Made by a program: the position numbers and the translations under genes | Source of the DNA: Actinomadura sp. HBU206391 | Lineage (GTDB): Bacteria > Actinomycetota > Actinomycetes > Streptosporangiales > Streptosporangiaceae | Direction: 5' to 3' | Length of the DNA stretch: 64,000 nucleotides | NCBI RefSeq assembly: GCF_014323665.1 | Contig: NZ_JABVEB010000006.1 | Location: 1-64,000, forward strand | In this document: piece after piece, positions 17,043-26,558 of the stretch | Layout of the letters: each line of letters begins with the position of its first letter | Position numbering within the stretch: the first letter of the stretch is position 1 | The notes under the pieces: model-generated | Database searches by the model: none | What the model was told of the DNA's origin: nothing | Seen by the model: only the letters and a program-made list of their open reading frames with translations

Positions 17043-18416
17043 TCAGTTCCGCATGCGGATGGTGTGGAGGAAGTGCTCCTGCAGGGGGCTGAGGGCCTTC
17101 GGTGGGGTGAGGGGTTGGGCGGGGACGTGGTGGGTGTGGCCGAGGAGGCTGGTCCACTTCATGTCGTCGAAGGCGTTGCGGCGGGGGGTCCAGCCGAGGT
17201 CTTTGAGGTCGTGGCAGTGACCGCATTCGGCGTCGAGGTTCCAGACCTTGGTGGGGCCGCCTTTGGCGTGGTCGAGGCGGTGGTCGATCTCGGATCTGGA
17301 GGCGGGCACGCGGCAGCCCGGTCCTCGGCAGGTGCGGTCACGGGCGATCACGAACGCCCGCTGCCGGCGGGTGGGCGCGCGCCTCGGATCACGCCAGGCT
17401 TGCCGCTCGGGCGGGCGGGTGGTGCCGTGGTGCAGCAGGCGGCCGGTGAAGGGGTCGGTGATGCTGAACCGCCAGATCGTCTCTCCATCGGAGGTGCGGG
17501 TGGCGGCGATCTGCCGGGCGACGTCGGCGATCACCGGGCCCCATCCGGCCAGTTCACCTGCCCGTTCGGCCAGCCCCATCAGGGTGGGCAGGTCTGCGGT
17601 GAGCTCGACCACGCCGCGGCGGTGTACCGGGCCGGGCCCGGCATAGGTGCCGGAGATCAGGTCCAGGTAGACGTCGGCGCGGATCTGGTCGATCGGCCGG
17701 TCGTCGCCGGCCTGTTTGGCGGCGCGGGCCAGTGCGTCCAGCCGTTCGTCGGCCGCCGCCGCCCGGTCGGCGGGCAGATTGCACCCCGACAGGTACCCGG
17801 TGCCGTCGGCGTTGAGGCCGCGTACGACCTTGCGTTCGGCGACCCCTCCTTCATAGCGCTCACGGGCGGCGTCAGGGTCGGCCTCCAGCACCAGTTTCCG
17901 TAGCCGGTGGGCCAGTTGCCCCGTCGTCAGCGACGGTGCCTGCGGCAGGATCTGCGCGGCGATGCGGCGGGCGAGTTGCTCGGGGACGGCACCGGTGCCC
18001 TCCAGCAGCACTCTGGCCCTGGGCAGGTCGATCGACCCGGTCGCCAGCGCGGCCCACACGGCGGGCAGCCGTTCCACCAGGCCCCAGGCCTCTTGCAGTC
18101 TCGCCAACGCCGACCGCCTGGTCCACCTCAACGCCGCAGCGATCTCGGCCGCCGCCAGCCCCTCGATGTCGGAGTCCCACACATGCGACAACCGCGAGCT
18201 CTCCACCCGGACCCGCTCGCTCACCGCCACCATGTCGGCGGCCAGCTCGGCCTGCTCGAACGCCAGCTGCCGCGAACGCGCCTGCAACAGCACCACCAGA
18301 TCGAACCCCGACAACGCGGATCGGTCGATCGAGGCCAACGCCGCACCCAGCGCCGGGCCGGGCGGCATCTCCGCCAACCCCACCGGCAACGGCTGCGATG
18401 ATTCCTGTTCGATCAC
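17043..18416 (-). CDS. DUF222 / HNH endonuclease domain protein (13E12-type)
   Basis: The 457-residue protein starts at GTG 18416. The N-terminal two thirds is the helical DUF222 region (ALRWTRRSALARLQEAW; GTGAVPEQLARRIA). The C-terminal third is an HNH nuclease fold: Cys pair in CRGPGCRVP, then EIDHRLDHAKGGPTKVWNLDAECGHCH with the DH catalytic pair and zinc cysteines. Such genes are multicopy in actinobacteria, often beside mobile or degraded DNA. Their biological role is not established. Flanks here fit that: an SDR with a damaged start on one side and a GNAT relic on the other. Confidence 0.9.
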   Translation of the reverse strand: MIEQESSQPLPVGLAEMPPGPALGAALASIDRSALSGFDLVVLLQARSRQLAFEQAELAADMVAVSERVRVESSRLSHVWDSDIEGLAAAEIAAALRWTRRSALARLQEAWGLVERLPAVWAALATGSIDLPRARVLLEGTGAVPEQLARRIAAQILPQAPSLTTGQLAHRLRKLVLEADPDAARERYEGGVAERKVVRGLNADGTGYLSGCNLPADRAAAADERLDALARAAKQAGDDRPIDQIRADVYLDLISGTYAGPGPVHRRGVVELTADLPTLMGLAERAGELAGWGPVIADVARQIAATRTSDGETIWRFSITDPFTGRLLHHGTTRPPERQAWRDPRRAPTRRQRAFVIARDRTCRGPGCRVPASRSEIDHRLDHAKGGPTKVWNLDAECGHCHDLKDLGWTPRRNAFDDMKWTSLLGHTHHVPAQPLTPPKALSPLQEHFLHTIRMRN

Positions 18417-18589
18417 ATGTTCGATAATACTCTATGACCCTGATTTTCAATAGGCTTATCGCGAAAGTGTGAGCCAATTGATAAGGCATGGATTGTCGCG
18501 AATATTCCACTCAAGACTTTCAATGAGTGCGGGTCATTGGGCCGTCACGATGATCCACTCCGCGGTCGGTTCGCGTGACGTTTCTGGTT

Positions 18590-18893
18590 GTCCAGTGCAC
18601 AGGACAAGAACCTGTCGATCAGTTCCAATTCGATTCGTGCACACCGTCATGTCCGACCGCGGCCCGGGCGGCCGGGACGTCGGTACGGCGCTCATGGACG
18701 AAGCCGAGCGTCGAGCCAGAACGCACGGAGCTCCCGCATTCGCACTTGACCACTGGGCGGGAAGCGATGAACTGCACGTATCTATGACAAGCGTGGTTAC
18801 GTCAAGATGGCGGAATGCGACGACCACCAAGGTGAAAAGACGGTACGCAACGCTGTACGCGTCTACCGCCTCTCCTCGGAGAGTTCTGATTGA
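18590..18893 (+). pseudogene. GNAT N-acetyltransferase relic, frameshifted
   Basis: In one frame the DNA encodes DVGTALMDEAERRARTHGAP and FALDHWAGSDELH, the acetyl-CoA-binding loop and following strand of a GNAT domain. At about 18778-18781 the reading continues only in another frame as IYDKRGYVKMAECDDHQGEK, then VRVYRL and a stop at 18891-18893. This is the expected GNAT C-terminus, so a single-base loss is the simplest explanation. Upstream of 18640 the N-terminal half is not convincingly recoverable. No ribosome site fits a complete gene. Confidence 0.75.
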
Positions 18894-19108
18894 AGCCGCG
18901 CTGAACCGCGCGCCCAAGTCCAATGAATGATTTGCGATCGAGGACTCGGCCGTCTTCCGTCCAGCCCGACCCCGTCCGATCCAGGTGACCAAGTCTCCAG
19001 ATGAGCGGCGGAATCTCAAGGGCGTGTCCGCCTTCGGCCGACCGGCCATCCCCCGTGAAGGGGGGCGCGTCTACTCAGTGATCCTTCCACGGACAGAGAG
19101 GGGATCTG

Positions 19109-20326
19109 ATGCTCACCACATCGCCGGTCATGCGATCCAGCATCCCGCGTCTTGCCGTCGTCGCGATGCTGGCGGCGGCGATCGCGCTGGCCGGATTACT
19201 GACCGCGCCTGTCCAGGCGGCGGCCACACCGCAGTCAGTGGCTTATCAGATCAATGCCCGACATAACGGTCACCTGCCCGGCGGGGTCGCGGCCTCATCG
19301 CTGGGAGGAACGCCGATGTGGTCGCGCGATCTGGGCGGCGCGGTCTCGTACCCGATCGTGGCCGGGGGGCGCGTCTTCGTCACCGCCGCAAAGCCTGATG
19401 TCTATGGCACACGGCTGCATGCGCTCGACGCCGCCACCGGCACCGAGCTGTGGGACCCCATCGACCTGGGCGGCACCTACTGGTGGTCGGCGCTCGCCTA
19501 TGGTGGCGGTCGCCTGTACGCGCTGAACGGAGACGGTCGGCTGTCGGCGTTCCGACCCGGTAGCGGCAAGCAGCTGTGGAGTGTCGATCTGCCCGGTCAG
19601 TGGTCGTTCAGCTCCGCTCCCACCTATCGGGACGGCGTCGTCTACACCGGCGGGGCGGGATCCGGCGGCACGCTGTATGCGGTCAACGCCGCTGACGGAA
19701 GCATCCGCTGGACCCAGTCGGTCGCCAATGGTGATCAGAGCTCGCCCGCAGTCACCGCCTCCGCGGTCTATGTCTCCTACGCCTGTGCGCAGACCTACTC
19801 GTTCGACCCTGGTGACGGCGCCCAGATCTGGCACTACTCCGAAGCATGCGGCGGCGGCGGTGGCAAGACGGCAGTGGTCGCCGACAACGCGGTATGGATC
19901 CGCGACACCCTTGAGGGCGATCCGCTGGCACTGCGCAGTTCCGACGGCTCGGTACGGGCCAGGTACCAGGCGAACCGGGCCCCGGCCTTCAACGGGCGGC
20001 AAGGCTACTTCCTGCACGATGGCGTCCTTTATGCCCGGAACACCCGCACGTTGGCCGCGACGTGGAGCTTCACGGGGGACGGCGGGCTGACCAGTGCCCC
20101 CATCGTGATCGCCGGACATGTCTACATAGGTTCGAACTCAGGACAGGTGTGGGCGTTGAACGAGAAGACCGGACAGGTCGCCTGGACCGCAATGGCCGGC
20201 GCTCCCATCAGCGCGCCCGACGAGCATAACGTCAGCACTCCGCTGACCGGACTCGCCGCCGACGGCTCCCGTCTCATAGTCCCGGCCACCAACTCGCTGG
20301 TCGCCTTCGGGGCCGCCACTCGCTGA
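19109..20326 (+). CDS. Secreted PQQ-like beta-propeller protein
   Basis: The 405-residue protein has an N-terminal signal peptide (Arg near residue 9, hydrophobic run about 15-35, cleavage near VQAAA). It is followed by repeated blades of the PQQ/quinoprotein type with the recurring pattern G..L.ALDA.TG...W (LHALDAATGTELWD, LYAVNAADGSIRWT, VWALNEKTGQVAWT). There are no cofactor-binding or Ca-ligand residues that would make it a dehydrogenase, so it is probably a structural or binding propeller, either secreted or surface-attached. A GAGAGGGG site precedes ATG 19109. It is monocistronic with a hairpin downstream at 20363-20408. Confidence 0.88.
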   Translation: MLTTSPVMRSSIPRLAVVAMLAAAIALAGLLTAPVQAAATPQSVAYQINARHNGHLPGGVAASSLGGTPMWSRDLGGAVSYPIVAGGRVFVTAAKPDVYGTRLHALDAATGTELWDPIDLGGTYWWSALAYGGGRLYALNGDGRLSAFRPGSGKQLWSVDLPGQWSFSSAPTYRDGVVYTGGAGSGGTLYAVNAADGSIRWTQSVANGDQSSPAVTASAVYVSYACAQTYSFDPGDGAQIWHYSEACGGGGGKTAVVADNAVWIRDTLEGDPLALRSSDGSVRARYQANRAPAFNGRQGYFLHDGVLYARNTRTLAATWSFTGDGGLTSAPIVIAGHVYIGSNSGQVWALNEKTGQVAWTAMAGAPISAPDEHNVSTPLTGLAADGSRLIVPATNSLVAFGAATR

Positions 20327-20362
20327 GCAGGCGGCGATCACACTCACTATCAATGGTCAGTA

Positions 20363-20408
20363 GTCAGGGGCCTGATGCCTGGAGAGATGCCGGCATGAGG
20401 CCCCTGAC
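20363..20408 (+). terminator. Hairpin after the beta-propeller gene
   Basis: GTCAGGGGCCT (20363-20373) pairs with AGGCCCCTGAC (20398-20408). The 24-nt loop contains a smaller GATGCC/GGCATG pairing. There is no T-run, as is common for terminators in very GC-rich genomes. Confidence 0.65.
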
Positions 20409-20586
20409 GCACGTTGGTCGGAGTCGTTAGGCCCGCCCTGGGCGTCACGCTCATGTCCGGACGCATGCGCCGGCACCCGCGCGGACCCTGAGCCCGGCAG
20501 GACTGCAGGCCTGGTGGACATGGCACAGCAGGTCTCTTTCCGACCCCTTACACCGCTCTTACCCCAGCTCCATCTAGAGTGCGGAG

Positions 20587-21294
20587 GTGAGTCGAGATTC
20601 CTCTACGGGCAGATTCGGTGGCCCGCTCAGGCGAAGGCCGAAACGGGAGCCGAAGAACCGTTCGTTCCTACGGGAGCTTCCGCTACTGCTCGGTGTGGCG
20701 CTCGTTCTGTCGTTGCTCGTCAAGACCTTCCTGGTCCAGGCGTTCTTCATCCCCTCGGAGTCGATGGAGAAGACCCTGCACGGGTGCCAGGGATGCACCG
20801 GCGACCGCATCCTGGTGGACAAGGTCTCGTACCGGTTCGGTGACCCGAGCCCAGGGGACATCGTCGTGTTCCGCGGACCGTCGTCGTGGACCCCCGAGGC
20901 CCCGCCTCCGGACCAGGGGATGCTCAGCCGGATCGGCGGGTTCTTCGGCCTGCCGCAGGCGAGCGAGAAGGACTTCGTCAAGCGGGTCGTCGCGGTCGGC
21001 GGTCAGAAGGTGGCCTGTTGCGATCGGCGCGGCCGGGTCACGGTCGACGGCAAACCGCTCACTGAGCCGTACATCTACGAGAACAACCCGGTCAAGGACC
21101 GGGAGTTCGGGCCGGTGACCGTCCCCGCGAACCGCCTCTGGGTGATGGGGGACCACAGGTCGGCCTCGGCGGACTCGCGGGCCCACGTCAGCGACCAGTT
21201 CACCGGTACCGTCTCGGTCGACGATGTGATCGGCAAGGCCTTCATCATCGTCTGGCCGCCCACCCGCTGGAACTTCCTCGACACCACCGGCTGA
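20587..21294 (+). CDS. lepB: Signal peptidase I
   Basis: The 235-residue S26-family protease has one N-terminal membrane helix (about residues 30-50). It carries box B FIPSESMEKTL with the catalytic Ser, box D GDRILVDKVSYRFGDPSPGD and KRVVAVGG with the catalytic Lys, and box E VMGDHRSASADSR. It cleaves Sec/Tat signal peptides on the outer face of the membrane. An insert of about 30 residues (SSWTPEAPPPDQ and neighbours) between boxes C and D is common in actinobacterial paralogues. The start GTG 20587 is fused to the only SD-like GGAGG, so the message may be leaderless. The usual ribosomal-protein or rnhB neighbours are absent, suggesting an additional paralogue. Confidence 0.93.
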   Translation: MSRDSSTGRFGGPLRRRPKREPKNRSFLRELPLLLGVALVLSLLVKTFLVQAFFIPSESMEKTLHGCQGCTGDRILVDKVSYRFGDPSPGDIVVFRGPSSWTPEAPPPDQGMLSRIGGFFGLPQASEKDFVKRVVAVGGQKVACCDRRGRVTVDGKPLTEPYIYENNPVKDREFGPVTVPANRLWVMGDHRSASADSRAHVSDQFTGTVSVDDVIGKAFIIVWPPTRWNFLDTTG

Positions 21295-21372
21295 GCCCCA
21301 GGTCATCGCCTTCCGCAGCCGGGGCGTGGTGCGGGTCGAGGTGATCAACCATTGCCGCGGCGGCGCGCCGCC

Positions 21373-21420
21373 CAACTGCATGATCACGACAGAGGTTTCT
21401 CTGTCGTGATCATGCAGTTG
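21373..21420. repeat. Dispersed palindromic element, copy 1
   Basis: A perfect 22-bp inverted repeat: arms 21373-21394 and 21399-21420 with a 4-nt loop, core CAACTGCATGATCACGAC. It sits between the convergent lepB and FtsX-type genes and may act as a bidirectional terminator. Related copies are at 46692, 46800, 48635, 48700 and 55759. Confidence 0.93.
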
Positions 21421-21454
21421 TTCGCGAGCCCACACTGGCGGCGGGGTGGTCGCG

Positions 21455-22645
21455 TCACGTGCTGGTCAGGGCGATGGTCGGGGGGAGCCGGGATGCCCGT
21501 ACGGCGGGGTAGAGGCCGGCGACCACGCCGACGACGAGTGTCGCGGCGAGCCCGCCCCCGAGCGCCCACGCGGGCACCACGGGAGGCCAGTCCCGGGCGA
21601 GCGCGTACGCCATTGTCACGAGGGAGCCGATGACCGAGCCGGCCGCCCCGCCGAGGGCCGAGAGCATCAGCGACTCGGTGAGGAACTGCGTGCGGATCTG
21701 CGCGCGGGTGGCGCCGAGCGAGCGGCGCAGGCCGATCTCTCTGCGGCGTTCCAGTACGGAGATGACCATGGTGTTGGCCACCCCGACGCCGCCGACCAGC
21801 AGGGCGACAGCGCCGAGGCCGAGCAGCAGGCCGGTGAAGGTGCCGGCGGCGGCCGCCCGGGCGGCGAGGGCGTCCGAGGGCCGCGACACCGCGACCTCGT
21901 GCGGGCTCTCCGGGTTCACCGTGCGGGGCAGGACGTCCCGGACGGCCTCGACCGACTCCTCCGCCGACCGTTCGTAGACGGTCGTGGGATGGCCGTCGAA
22001 GCCCAGATGCGCGCGTGCGGCCGGAATGCCGACGAGCGCGGCGCGGTCGATCTCCGGTGCCAGCGGCATCGCGTCGAGGATGCCGGTGACGGTGAACCAG
22101 CGGTCGCCGACCCGCACCTGTACGCCGACGCGGCTGATGCCCAGCCGGTCGGCGGCCACCGAACCGAGCACGACGGCCGGATAGCGGGCCGTGGCCGCGT
22201 TGAGCCAGACGCCGGTGCGCACCCGCCCGTCGAGGGTCTCGAGCAGGTCGAGCGTGGCGGCCCGGACGCTGATCCCGCCGGTCTCGACCTTGGGGATGCG
22301 GTCGGTCCGCCGGATCGTCGCCGTGACCTCTCCCGTGGCGCTCGCCGTGAACACCGGGCCGACCCGGCCGACCATCGCCACCGCGTCGACCGGCAACTTG
22401 ACGTCGCCGCCCGAGAACGTGGCGCCGGGCTCCACGCGGAGCAGGTTCGTGCCGAGCCGGTCCAGCCGGCGCAGCAGTTCCTCCTGGCCCGACGCCGAGA
22501 TGCCGATCACCGAGACCATGGTGGCGATCCCGATGGCGATCCCGAGCGCGGACAGCACCACGCGGGCCGGGCGGGCACGCAGCCCCGAGGCGCCGACCCT
22601 GGCGACGTCGCCGGGGCTCAATCTGGCCGGTACGAGCGGATTCAT
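21455..22645 (-). CDS. MacB/FtsX-type ABC transporter permease
   Basis: The 396-residue protein has one membrane helix near residues 30-50 and a large extracytoplasmic MacB-PCD domain (about 55-240). A C-terminal FtsX-like core follows with three helices ([32 protein letters not shown] precedes the last pair). It couples the ATPase encoded by the overlapping upstream gene to export or mechanotransmission across the envelope. Last gene of the six-gene ECF-led cluster, ATGA overlap at 22642-22645. MacB systems move peptides, toxins or lipoproteins; the substrate here is unknown. Confidence 0.92.
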   Translation of the reverse strand: MNPLVPARLSPGDVARVGASGLRARPARVVLSALGIAIGIATMVSVIGISASGQEELLRRLDRLGTNLLRVEPGATFSGGDVKLPVDAVAMVGRVGPVFTASATGEVTATIRRTDRIPKVETGGISVRAATLDLLETLDGRVRTGVWLNAATARYPAVVLGSVAADRLGISRVGVQVRVGDRWFTVTGILDAMPLAPEIDRAALVGIPAARAHLGFDGHPTTVYERSAEESVEAVRDVLPRTVNPESPHEVAVSRPSDALAARAAAAGTFTGLLLGLGAVALLVGGVGVANTMVISVLERRREIGLRRSLGATRAQIRTQFLTESLMLSALGGAAGSVIGSLVTMAYALARDWPPVVPAWALGGGLAATLVVGVVAGLYPAVRASRLPPTIALTST

Positions 22646-23385
22646 CGCGCGTCCTCCGTCCGAAGCGCCGCGGGCCCGCCCCCGGGGTCGTTAGCCGTCT
22701 CGTCGGAGACGATGTCGCCGTCACGTACGCGCACCCGCCGGGGGCATCGCGCGGCGACCTCTCGGTCATGGGTGATGATGACGACCGTCGTGCCATCGGC
22801 GTGCAGATCGCGGAGCAGTCCGAGCACCGCGTCACCGGAGGCCGAGTCGAGGTTGCCGGTGGGCTCGTCGGCCAAGAGCAGCGGGGGGTCGCCGACCACC
22901 GCTCGCGCGATCGCCACGCGCTGCCGTTCGCCGCCGGACAGCTCGTGCGGCCGGTGCCGCAGCCGGTGCGCGAGCCCGACGCGTTCGAGGGCGGCCCCGG
23001 CCAGTTCGCGCCGGACGCGCACGGGCCGCCCCGCGTAGAGCAGCCCGTCGGCCACGTTGTCGAGCGCCGACCTGCCCTCGGCCAGGTGGAACTGCTGGAA
23101 CACGAAGCCGATGTGCGCGGCACGCAGCGCCGACAGCCGGTGGTCGGCCAGCGCGCCCACGTCGTGTCCCGCGATGCGGACCGTCCCGCCCGAGGGCCGG
23201 TCGAGCGTGCCGATGAGGTGCAGGAGCGTGGACTTGCCCGAGCCGGACGGGCCGGTGATGGCCAGCAGTTCACCGGTCTCGACCGTGAGATCCACCCCGC
23301 GCAGGGCGTCGACCCCCGCGGGATAGCGCTTCGTGACCCCGGTCAGTTCGATGATCTTGGAGTGGGGGGAGGTGGACGGCTTCAC
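22642..23385 (-). CDS. MacB/LolD-type ABC transporter ATPase
   Basis: I start the gene at GTG 23385, which overlaps the adaptor stop (GTGA), for 247 residues. The upstream extension is shadow. Motifs are complete: Walker [12 protein letters not shown]-loop FVFQQFHL, signature [16 protein letters not shown], Walker [14 protein letters not shown], His switch [10 protein letters not shown]. The [10 protein letters not shown] wording is typical of LolD/MacB/FtsE-class ATPases. It partners the FtsX-type permease downstream. Confidence 0.95.
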   Translation of the reverse strand: MKPSTSPHSKIIELTGVTKRYPAGVDALRGVDLTVETGELLAITGPSGSGKSTLLHLIGTLDRPSGGTVRIAGHDVGALADHRLSALRAAHIGFVFQQFHLAEGRSALDNVADGLLYAGRPVRVRRELAGAALERVGLAHRLRHRPHELSGGERQRVAIARAVVGDPPLLLADEPTGNLDSASGDAVLGLLRDLHADGTTVVIITHDREVAARCPRRVRVRDGDIVSDETANDPGGGPAALRTEDAR

Positions 23386-24458
23386 CGGGCCGGCACCCCG
23401 ACCTTCATGCCGCTCGACAGTGCGGAGCCGATGATCTCCACCCGGCCGCCGCCGTACGCGCCGGTGCGGACGCCGACGACCCGCCGGGCTCCGCCCGGGT
23501 CGACGATCTCTACACCGTAGCCGCCTTCGCGCAGCGCGAGCAGGGCCTCCACCGGCACGCTGAGGACGTTCCTGCGGCGTGCGGTCTCCATCGTGACCAT
23601 GACCGGCCCTTGGTCCAACCGGCCGGTCCGCCGCCCGTCGCCCAGCCGGATGTCGACGTCGACGGTCGCTTCGCCGCCTTGCCCGGAGGGGCCGGAGCCC
23701 TGGGCCGGCTCGGCCTTCTCGGCGACCGTCCCGACGGACGTGATCCTGCCTGGGACGGTGCCGCCGTCCGGTAGCTCCACGGTCACCGAGGCGCCCTTCC
23801 GGGCGAGGTGCTGGTCGCTCGCCTTGAGATCCACATGCACGACACGCCTGGTGCTCGTCACGGCGAGCAGCGGCCGGCCGGCGCCGATGCGGTCGCCGAC
23901 CGCCGCCTTGGCCCCGGTGACCCGCACCTGCGCGGGCAGGAAGGTCACCTGGGCGGCGTCGACCGAGCCGGTCTTGGCCAGCCCGTTGTCGCCCTGCCAC
24001 CGGCGTACGGCCTCTGCCGTGGCCGCGGAGAAGTGCGCGTCCACGGTCAGACCACGCCCGTGGCCGAGCGCCCGCAGCGCGCGTTCCAGTTGCCTGACGT
24101 CGGGCCCGTCCTCGACGCCCTGCCGCAGCGTCCGGTAGAGCGGCACGGTGCCGTACATCAGCACGACCCGCCTGCGGTCCACCTCATAGAGGGCCGCGCC
24201 CTGCCTGATGACGGCGCCCGGTGCGGGAAGCCGGGTGACGGTGCCCGGCGCCGCTGCGGCCACGCCGCGTTCGCCGGCGTAGGTGAGAGTGCCGTCCACC
24301 GACGTGGTGTCGACCAGGTCGCCGCGGGTCACCTCGGCCGTGGCGGGTGCCGGGGAACCCGCCGGGGCCGCCTCGCCCGCTCCGCCGGCCCGGGCCACGG
24401 CGACCCCGGCGCCGGCGACGACGAGTACGGCGGCCCCGGCGGCCACCTGCCGTCTCAC
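23382..24458 (-). CDS. HlyD/MacA-like efflux adaptor with peptidoglycan-binding-like insert
   Basis: GTG 24458 overlaps the lipoprotein stop (GTGA), giving 358 residues. An N-terminal anchor (about 5-22) precedes a biotinyl-lipoyl-like hairpin region ([19 protein letters not shown]). Residues about 105-165 look like a PGBD1 peptidoglycan-binding domain ([30 protein letters not shown]). HlyD-like beta domains follow. Such adaptors link the transporter to the cell wall in Gram-positives. It is between the lipoprotein and the ATPase in the operon. Confidence 0.88.
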   Translation of the reverse strand: MRRQVAAGAAVLVVAGAGVAVARAGGAGEAAPAGSPAPATAEVTRGDLVDTTSVDGTLTYAGERGVAAAAPGTVTRLPAPGAVIRQGAALYEVDRRRVVLMYGTVPLYRTLRQGVEDGPDVRQLERALRALGHGRGLTVDAHFSAATAEAVRRWQGDNGLAKTGSVDAAQVTFLPAQVRVTGAKAAVGDRIGAGRPLLAVTSTRRVVHVDLKASDQHLARKGASVTVELPDGGTVPGRITSVGTVAEKAEPAQGSGPSGQGGEATVDVDIRLGDGRRTGRLDQGPVMVTMETARRRNVLSVPVEALLALREGGYGVEIVDPGGARRVVGVRTGAYGGGRVEIIGSALSSGMKVGVPAR

Positions 24459-24931
24459 CCGCGGCTCGGCAGGAACTTGCCGCAGTCCTTCAGCGACCGG
24501 TCGAACCTGGGCTTGTTGCCCCCGTCGAAGTCGGGCGGCGGCATGTTCGGCGGGTCGGGAAAGTCGAAACCGTGCTTGCGCATGCACTGGGCGAGCTTGG
24601 TGAACCTGTCGCGCGTCTCGGGGTCGTTCATGTCGATCCGGGTGCCGCCCAGGGCCTTCTGGAACTCCTCGCAGGCCTTCATGGCCTTGTCGGGGATGGC
24701 GAGCCCGCCCTTCGGAAGGTCGCGTGGGTCGTCGGGCATGGCGACGCCGTTCTCGCGCATGCACCGCGCGTATCTCAGCTGCGCCTGGTCAGGGTCGACG
24801 GAAGCCCGGGCGGACGCGGAGGCGGACGCCTTGCCGCCGCCCGCGCTCGCGATGCCGTCCCCGGACGAGCCGCCGCATGCGGTGAGTGCCAGCATCGGTA
24901 CGGTGAGCAACAGTGTCGAGACACGATTCAT
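24455..24931 (-). CDS. Small lipoprotein with paired Cys motifs
   Basis: The 158-residue protein has a signal peptide with lipobox LTACGG (Cys 19). The mature part is low-complexity Ser/Ala at first, then has four cysteines in a repeated pattern: YARCMRENG ... KACEEF and LAQCMRKHG ... KDCGKF. The two halves look like an internal duplication, each with Met-Arg-x-(Asn/His)-Gly after the first Cys. This type of lipoprotein is often found beside MacAB-like genes in actinobacteria. Its function is not known to me; a substrate-capturing or adaptor role for the transporter is inferred from the operon. Confidence 0.85.
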   Translation of the reverse strand: MNRVSTLLLTVPMLALTACGGSSGDGIASAGGGKASASASARASVDPDQAQLRYARCMRENGVAMPDDPRDLPKGGLAIPDKAMKACEEFQKALGGTRIDMNDPETRDRFTKLAQCMRKHGFDFPDPPNMPPPDFDGGNKPRFDRSLKDCGKFLPSRG

Positions 24932-24978
24932 GGAGGAGTCCTCTCGGGTGGACGCAGGGGGGCCGGGTGTCTTCGAGG

Positions 24979-25896
24979 TCAGCTGCCTTTACGGCACGCC
25001 TTGCTCATCGGGTAGGACTGGGAGACGCGGGTCGAGTCGGCCACCAGGAGCGCCTTGCCCTGTTCGGTCAGCCAGCCCTCGTGGACAAACCAGGCGCCGG
25101 GCACCGAGGTCCGGTAGCCCTTGAGGGGTACGGCGAAGCTCGCGACCACGTGATGTTCCCTCAGCAGACTCGTCACCCGCGAGACCGGCTGGTTGACGAA
25201 GTCGACGCACGCGAGCGGTTCCCCGGGATTGTTGAGCTGGCCGAAGGCGTTGTACCGCTCACCCGGGCGGCCCTTCCGGCCGAGCCCGATGACCGACTTC
25301 CCCTTGAACCTCGCGTCGCGGTAGGGCTGGTAATCGACCGGAATCCTCAACCCGATCGTGCAGCTGACGATCGCGTGGCAGGAGCCCGGGCGCTTGATGG
25401 GCGAGACCAGGTCCTTCCGGCGGGACAGCTGGTCGAATGACAGGCCGTTAGTCCGCATGTCGAACGGCGGGAAGACGGCGCCTTCGAGACTCGGAGAGAC
25501 CGGTTCGACCCTGAGCGTGATCGAGAGACCGAGATCGCGGAGCTGGGACTCATAGCGCTCGGGATCGGCGAAGAGGTCCTTCACCGTGACGATGTAGTAG
25601 TCGCCTTCCCTCGTGATGTCGAGCGCGGCCGCAGGACGCGGCCCGATGTGCGTTGTCGCGGGCAGGAACCAGCCAGCGATCAGTACGGCGGCCGCCAGCG
25701 CGACGACGAGCGGCGCGGCGACCCTGCTGCGGAGCATCCGGTGGCCGCGCCGGGGTGCGGCCGCGGGGCCGGGCTCCCTCGGCTCGGCCGTGATCGGCGT
25801 GGCGGTGATTTGGGCGAGCAGCTCTCGCGTGCCCTCGCCCATGGGCGGAAGGCGATGTGCGGGTTCGAGGCCCTTGACGATCTCGTTGATGCTCAT
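24979..25896 (-). CDS. Single-pass membrane protein encoded with the ECF sigma factor
   Basis: The 305-residue protein has about 50 cytoplasmic residues (MSINEIVKGLEPAHRLPPMG), a membrane helix near residues 58-78, and a roughly 220-residue extracytoplasmic domain I do not recognise. It overlaps the sigma factor gene by 4 bp (ATGA, 25893-25896). Gene position, topology and the short N-terminal tail resemble membrane proteins that accompany actinobacterial ECF factors (CU044_5270-like), which may act as anti-sigma or sensor partners. There is no zinc-binding HxxxCxxC motif, so a classical ZAS anti-sigma role is not supported. Confidence 0.8.
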   Translation of the reverse strand: MSINEIVKGLEPAHRLPPMGEGTRELLAQITATPITAEPREPGPAAAPRRGHRMLRSRVAAPLVVALAAAVLIAGWFLPATTHIGPRPAAALDITREGDYYIVTVKDLFADPERYESQLRDLGLSITLRVEPVSPSLEGAVFPPFDMRTNGLSFDQLSRRKDLVSPIKRPGSCHAIVSCTIGLRIPVDYQPYRDARFKGKSVIGLGRKGRPGERYNAFGQLNNPGEPLACVDFVNQPVSRVTSLLREHHVVASFAVPLKGYRTSVPGAWFVHEGWLTEQGKALLVADSTRVSQSYPMSKACRKGS

Positions 25897-26447
25897 TTGC
25901 CCATCCCCTCGGCCATCGCCACGGCGCGCGCCCCGTATCGCTCCACGTCCACACCCTTCAGTGCCAGCTGCCGGGCGAAGCGCTTGCGCGCGCGGTGCAA
26001 GCGGACCCGTACGGTGCCGACCCGGCAGCCGAGCACCTCGGCGATCTCGCTGGGGGACAGCCCCTCCCAGCCGGTCAGCGACAGCAGCTCGCGTTCATCG
26101 GGCGTCAGCCGGGCGAAGGCGGCGCGCACCTCCTCCCGATGCTGAGGCGCGTTCGGCGCGGCCTCGGCGAACTCGCTCCGCAGCCGGGTGATGAGCAGCT
26201 CACGCCGGGCGGCGCCACGGTGGTGGTTGGCGAGAACCCGGCGCGCGACGCCGTACAGCCAGAGCCGCGTTCCGTCACCCGGCGGCACGGCGTCGAGGCG
26301 GCGCCAGGCGGTCAGGAACGTCTCGCCGATCGCGTCGACCGCGTCGTCGGGGGAGTCGGTACGGCGCAGCACGTAACGCGAGATGGCCTCGTAGTGCGCC
26401 TCGTAGATCTCCTCGAAGCGGCGCCGCTCGTCCGGCGGGTGACCCAC
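25893..26447 (-). CDS. ECF-type RNA polymerase sigma factor
   Basis: From GTG 26447, behind GGAAGGGAG, the protein has 184 residues, normal for an ECF factor. Region 2 runs from FEEIYEAHYEAISRYVLRR to DAIGETFLTAWRRL. Region 4 has LTPDERELLSLTGWEGLSPSEIAEVLGC with the HTH GTVRVRLHRARKRF. It leads the MacB-like operon and probably directs its transcription. The upstream DNA contains GTAACG- and CGTC-like pieces but not at standard ECF spacing, so autoregulation is not claimed. Confidence 0.93.
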   Translation of the reverse strand: MGHPPDERRRFEEIYEAHYEAISRYVLRRTDSPDDAVDAIGETFLTAWRRLDAVPPGDGTRLWLYGVARRVLANHHRGAARRELLITRLRSEFAEAAPNAPQHREEVRAAFARLTPDERELLSLTGWEGLSPSEIAEVLGCRVGTVRVRLHRARKRFARQLALKGVDVERYGARAVAMAEGMGK

Positions 26448-26558
26448 GCTGTCTCCCTTCCGAGGGTTATCTCGGCAGATGTCCGGACGATCGCGAGCGT
26501 TACACGCGCGGCCGGTTCGGGAAAGCGTCGGCCGGGTAGCGCCAGGCTTGGGGGTGCG

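Noticed and set aside
12917-18416. A secondary-metabolite gene cluster around the AfsR-like regulator
   Set aside because: Only an exporter and one SDR accompany it; there are no synthase genes, so the regulator alone is not evidence of a cluster.
21373-21420. CRISPR repeat
   Set aside because: The palindromic elements are dispersed over 34 kb with no regular spacers and no cas genes.
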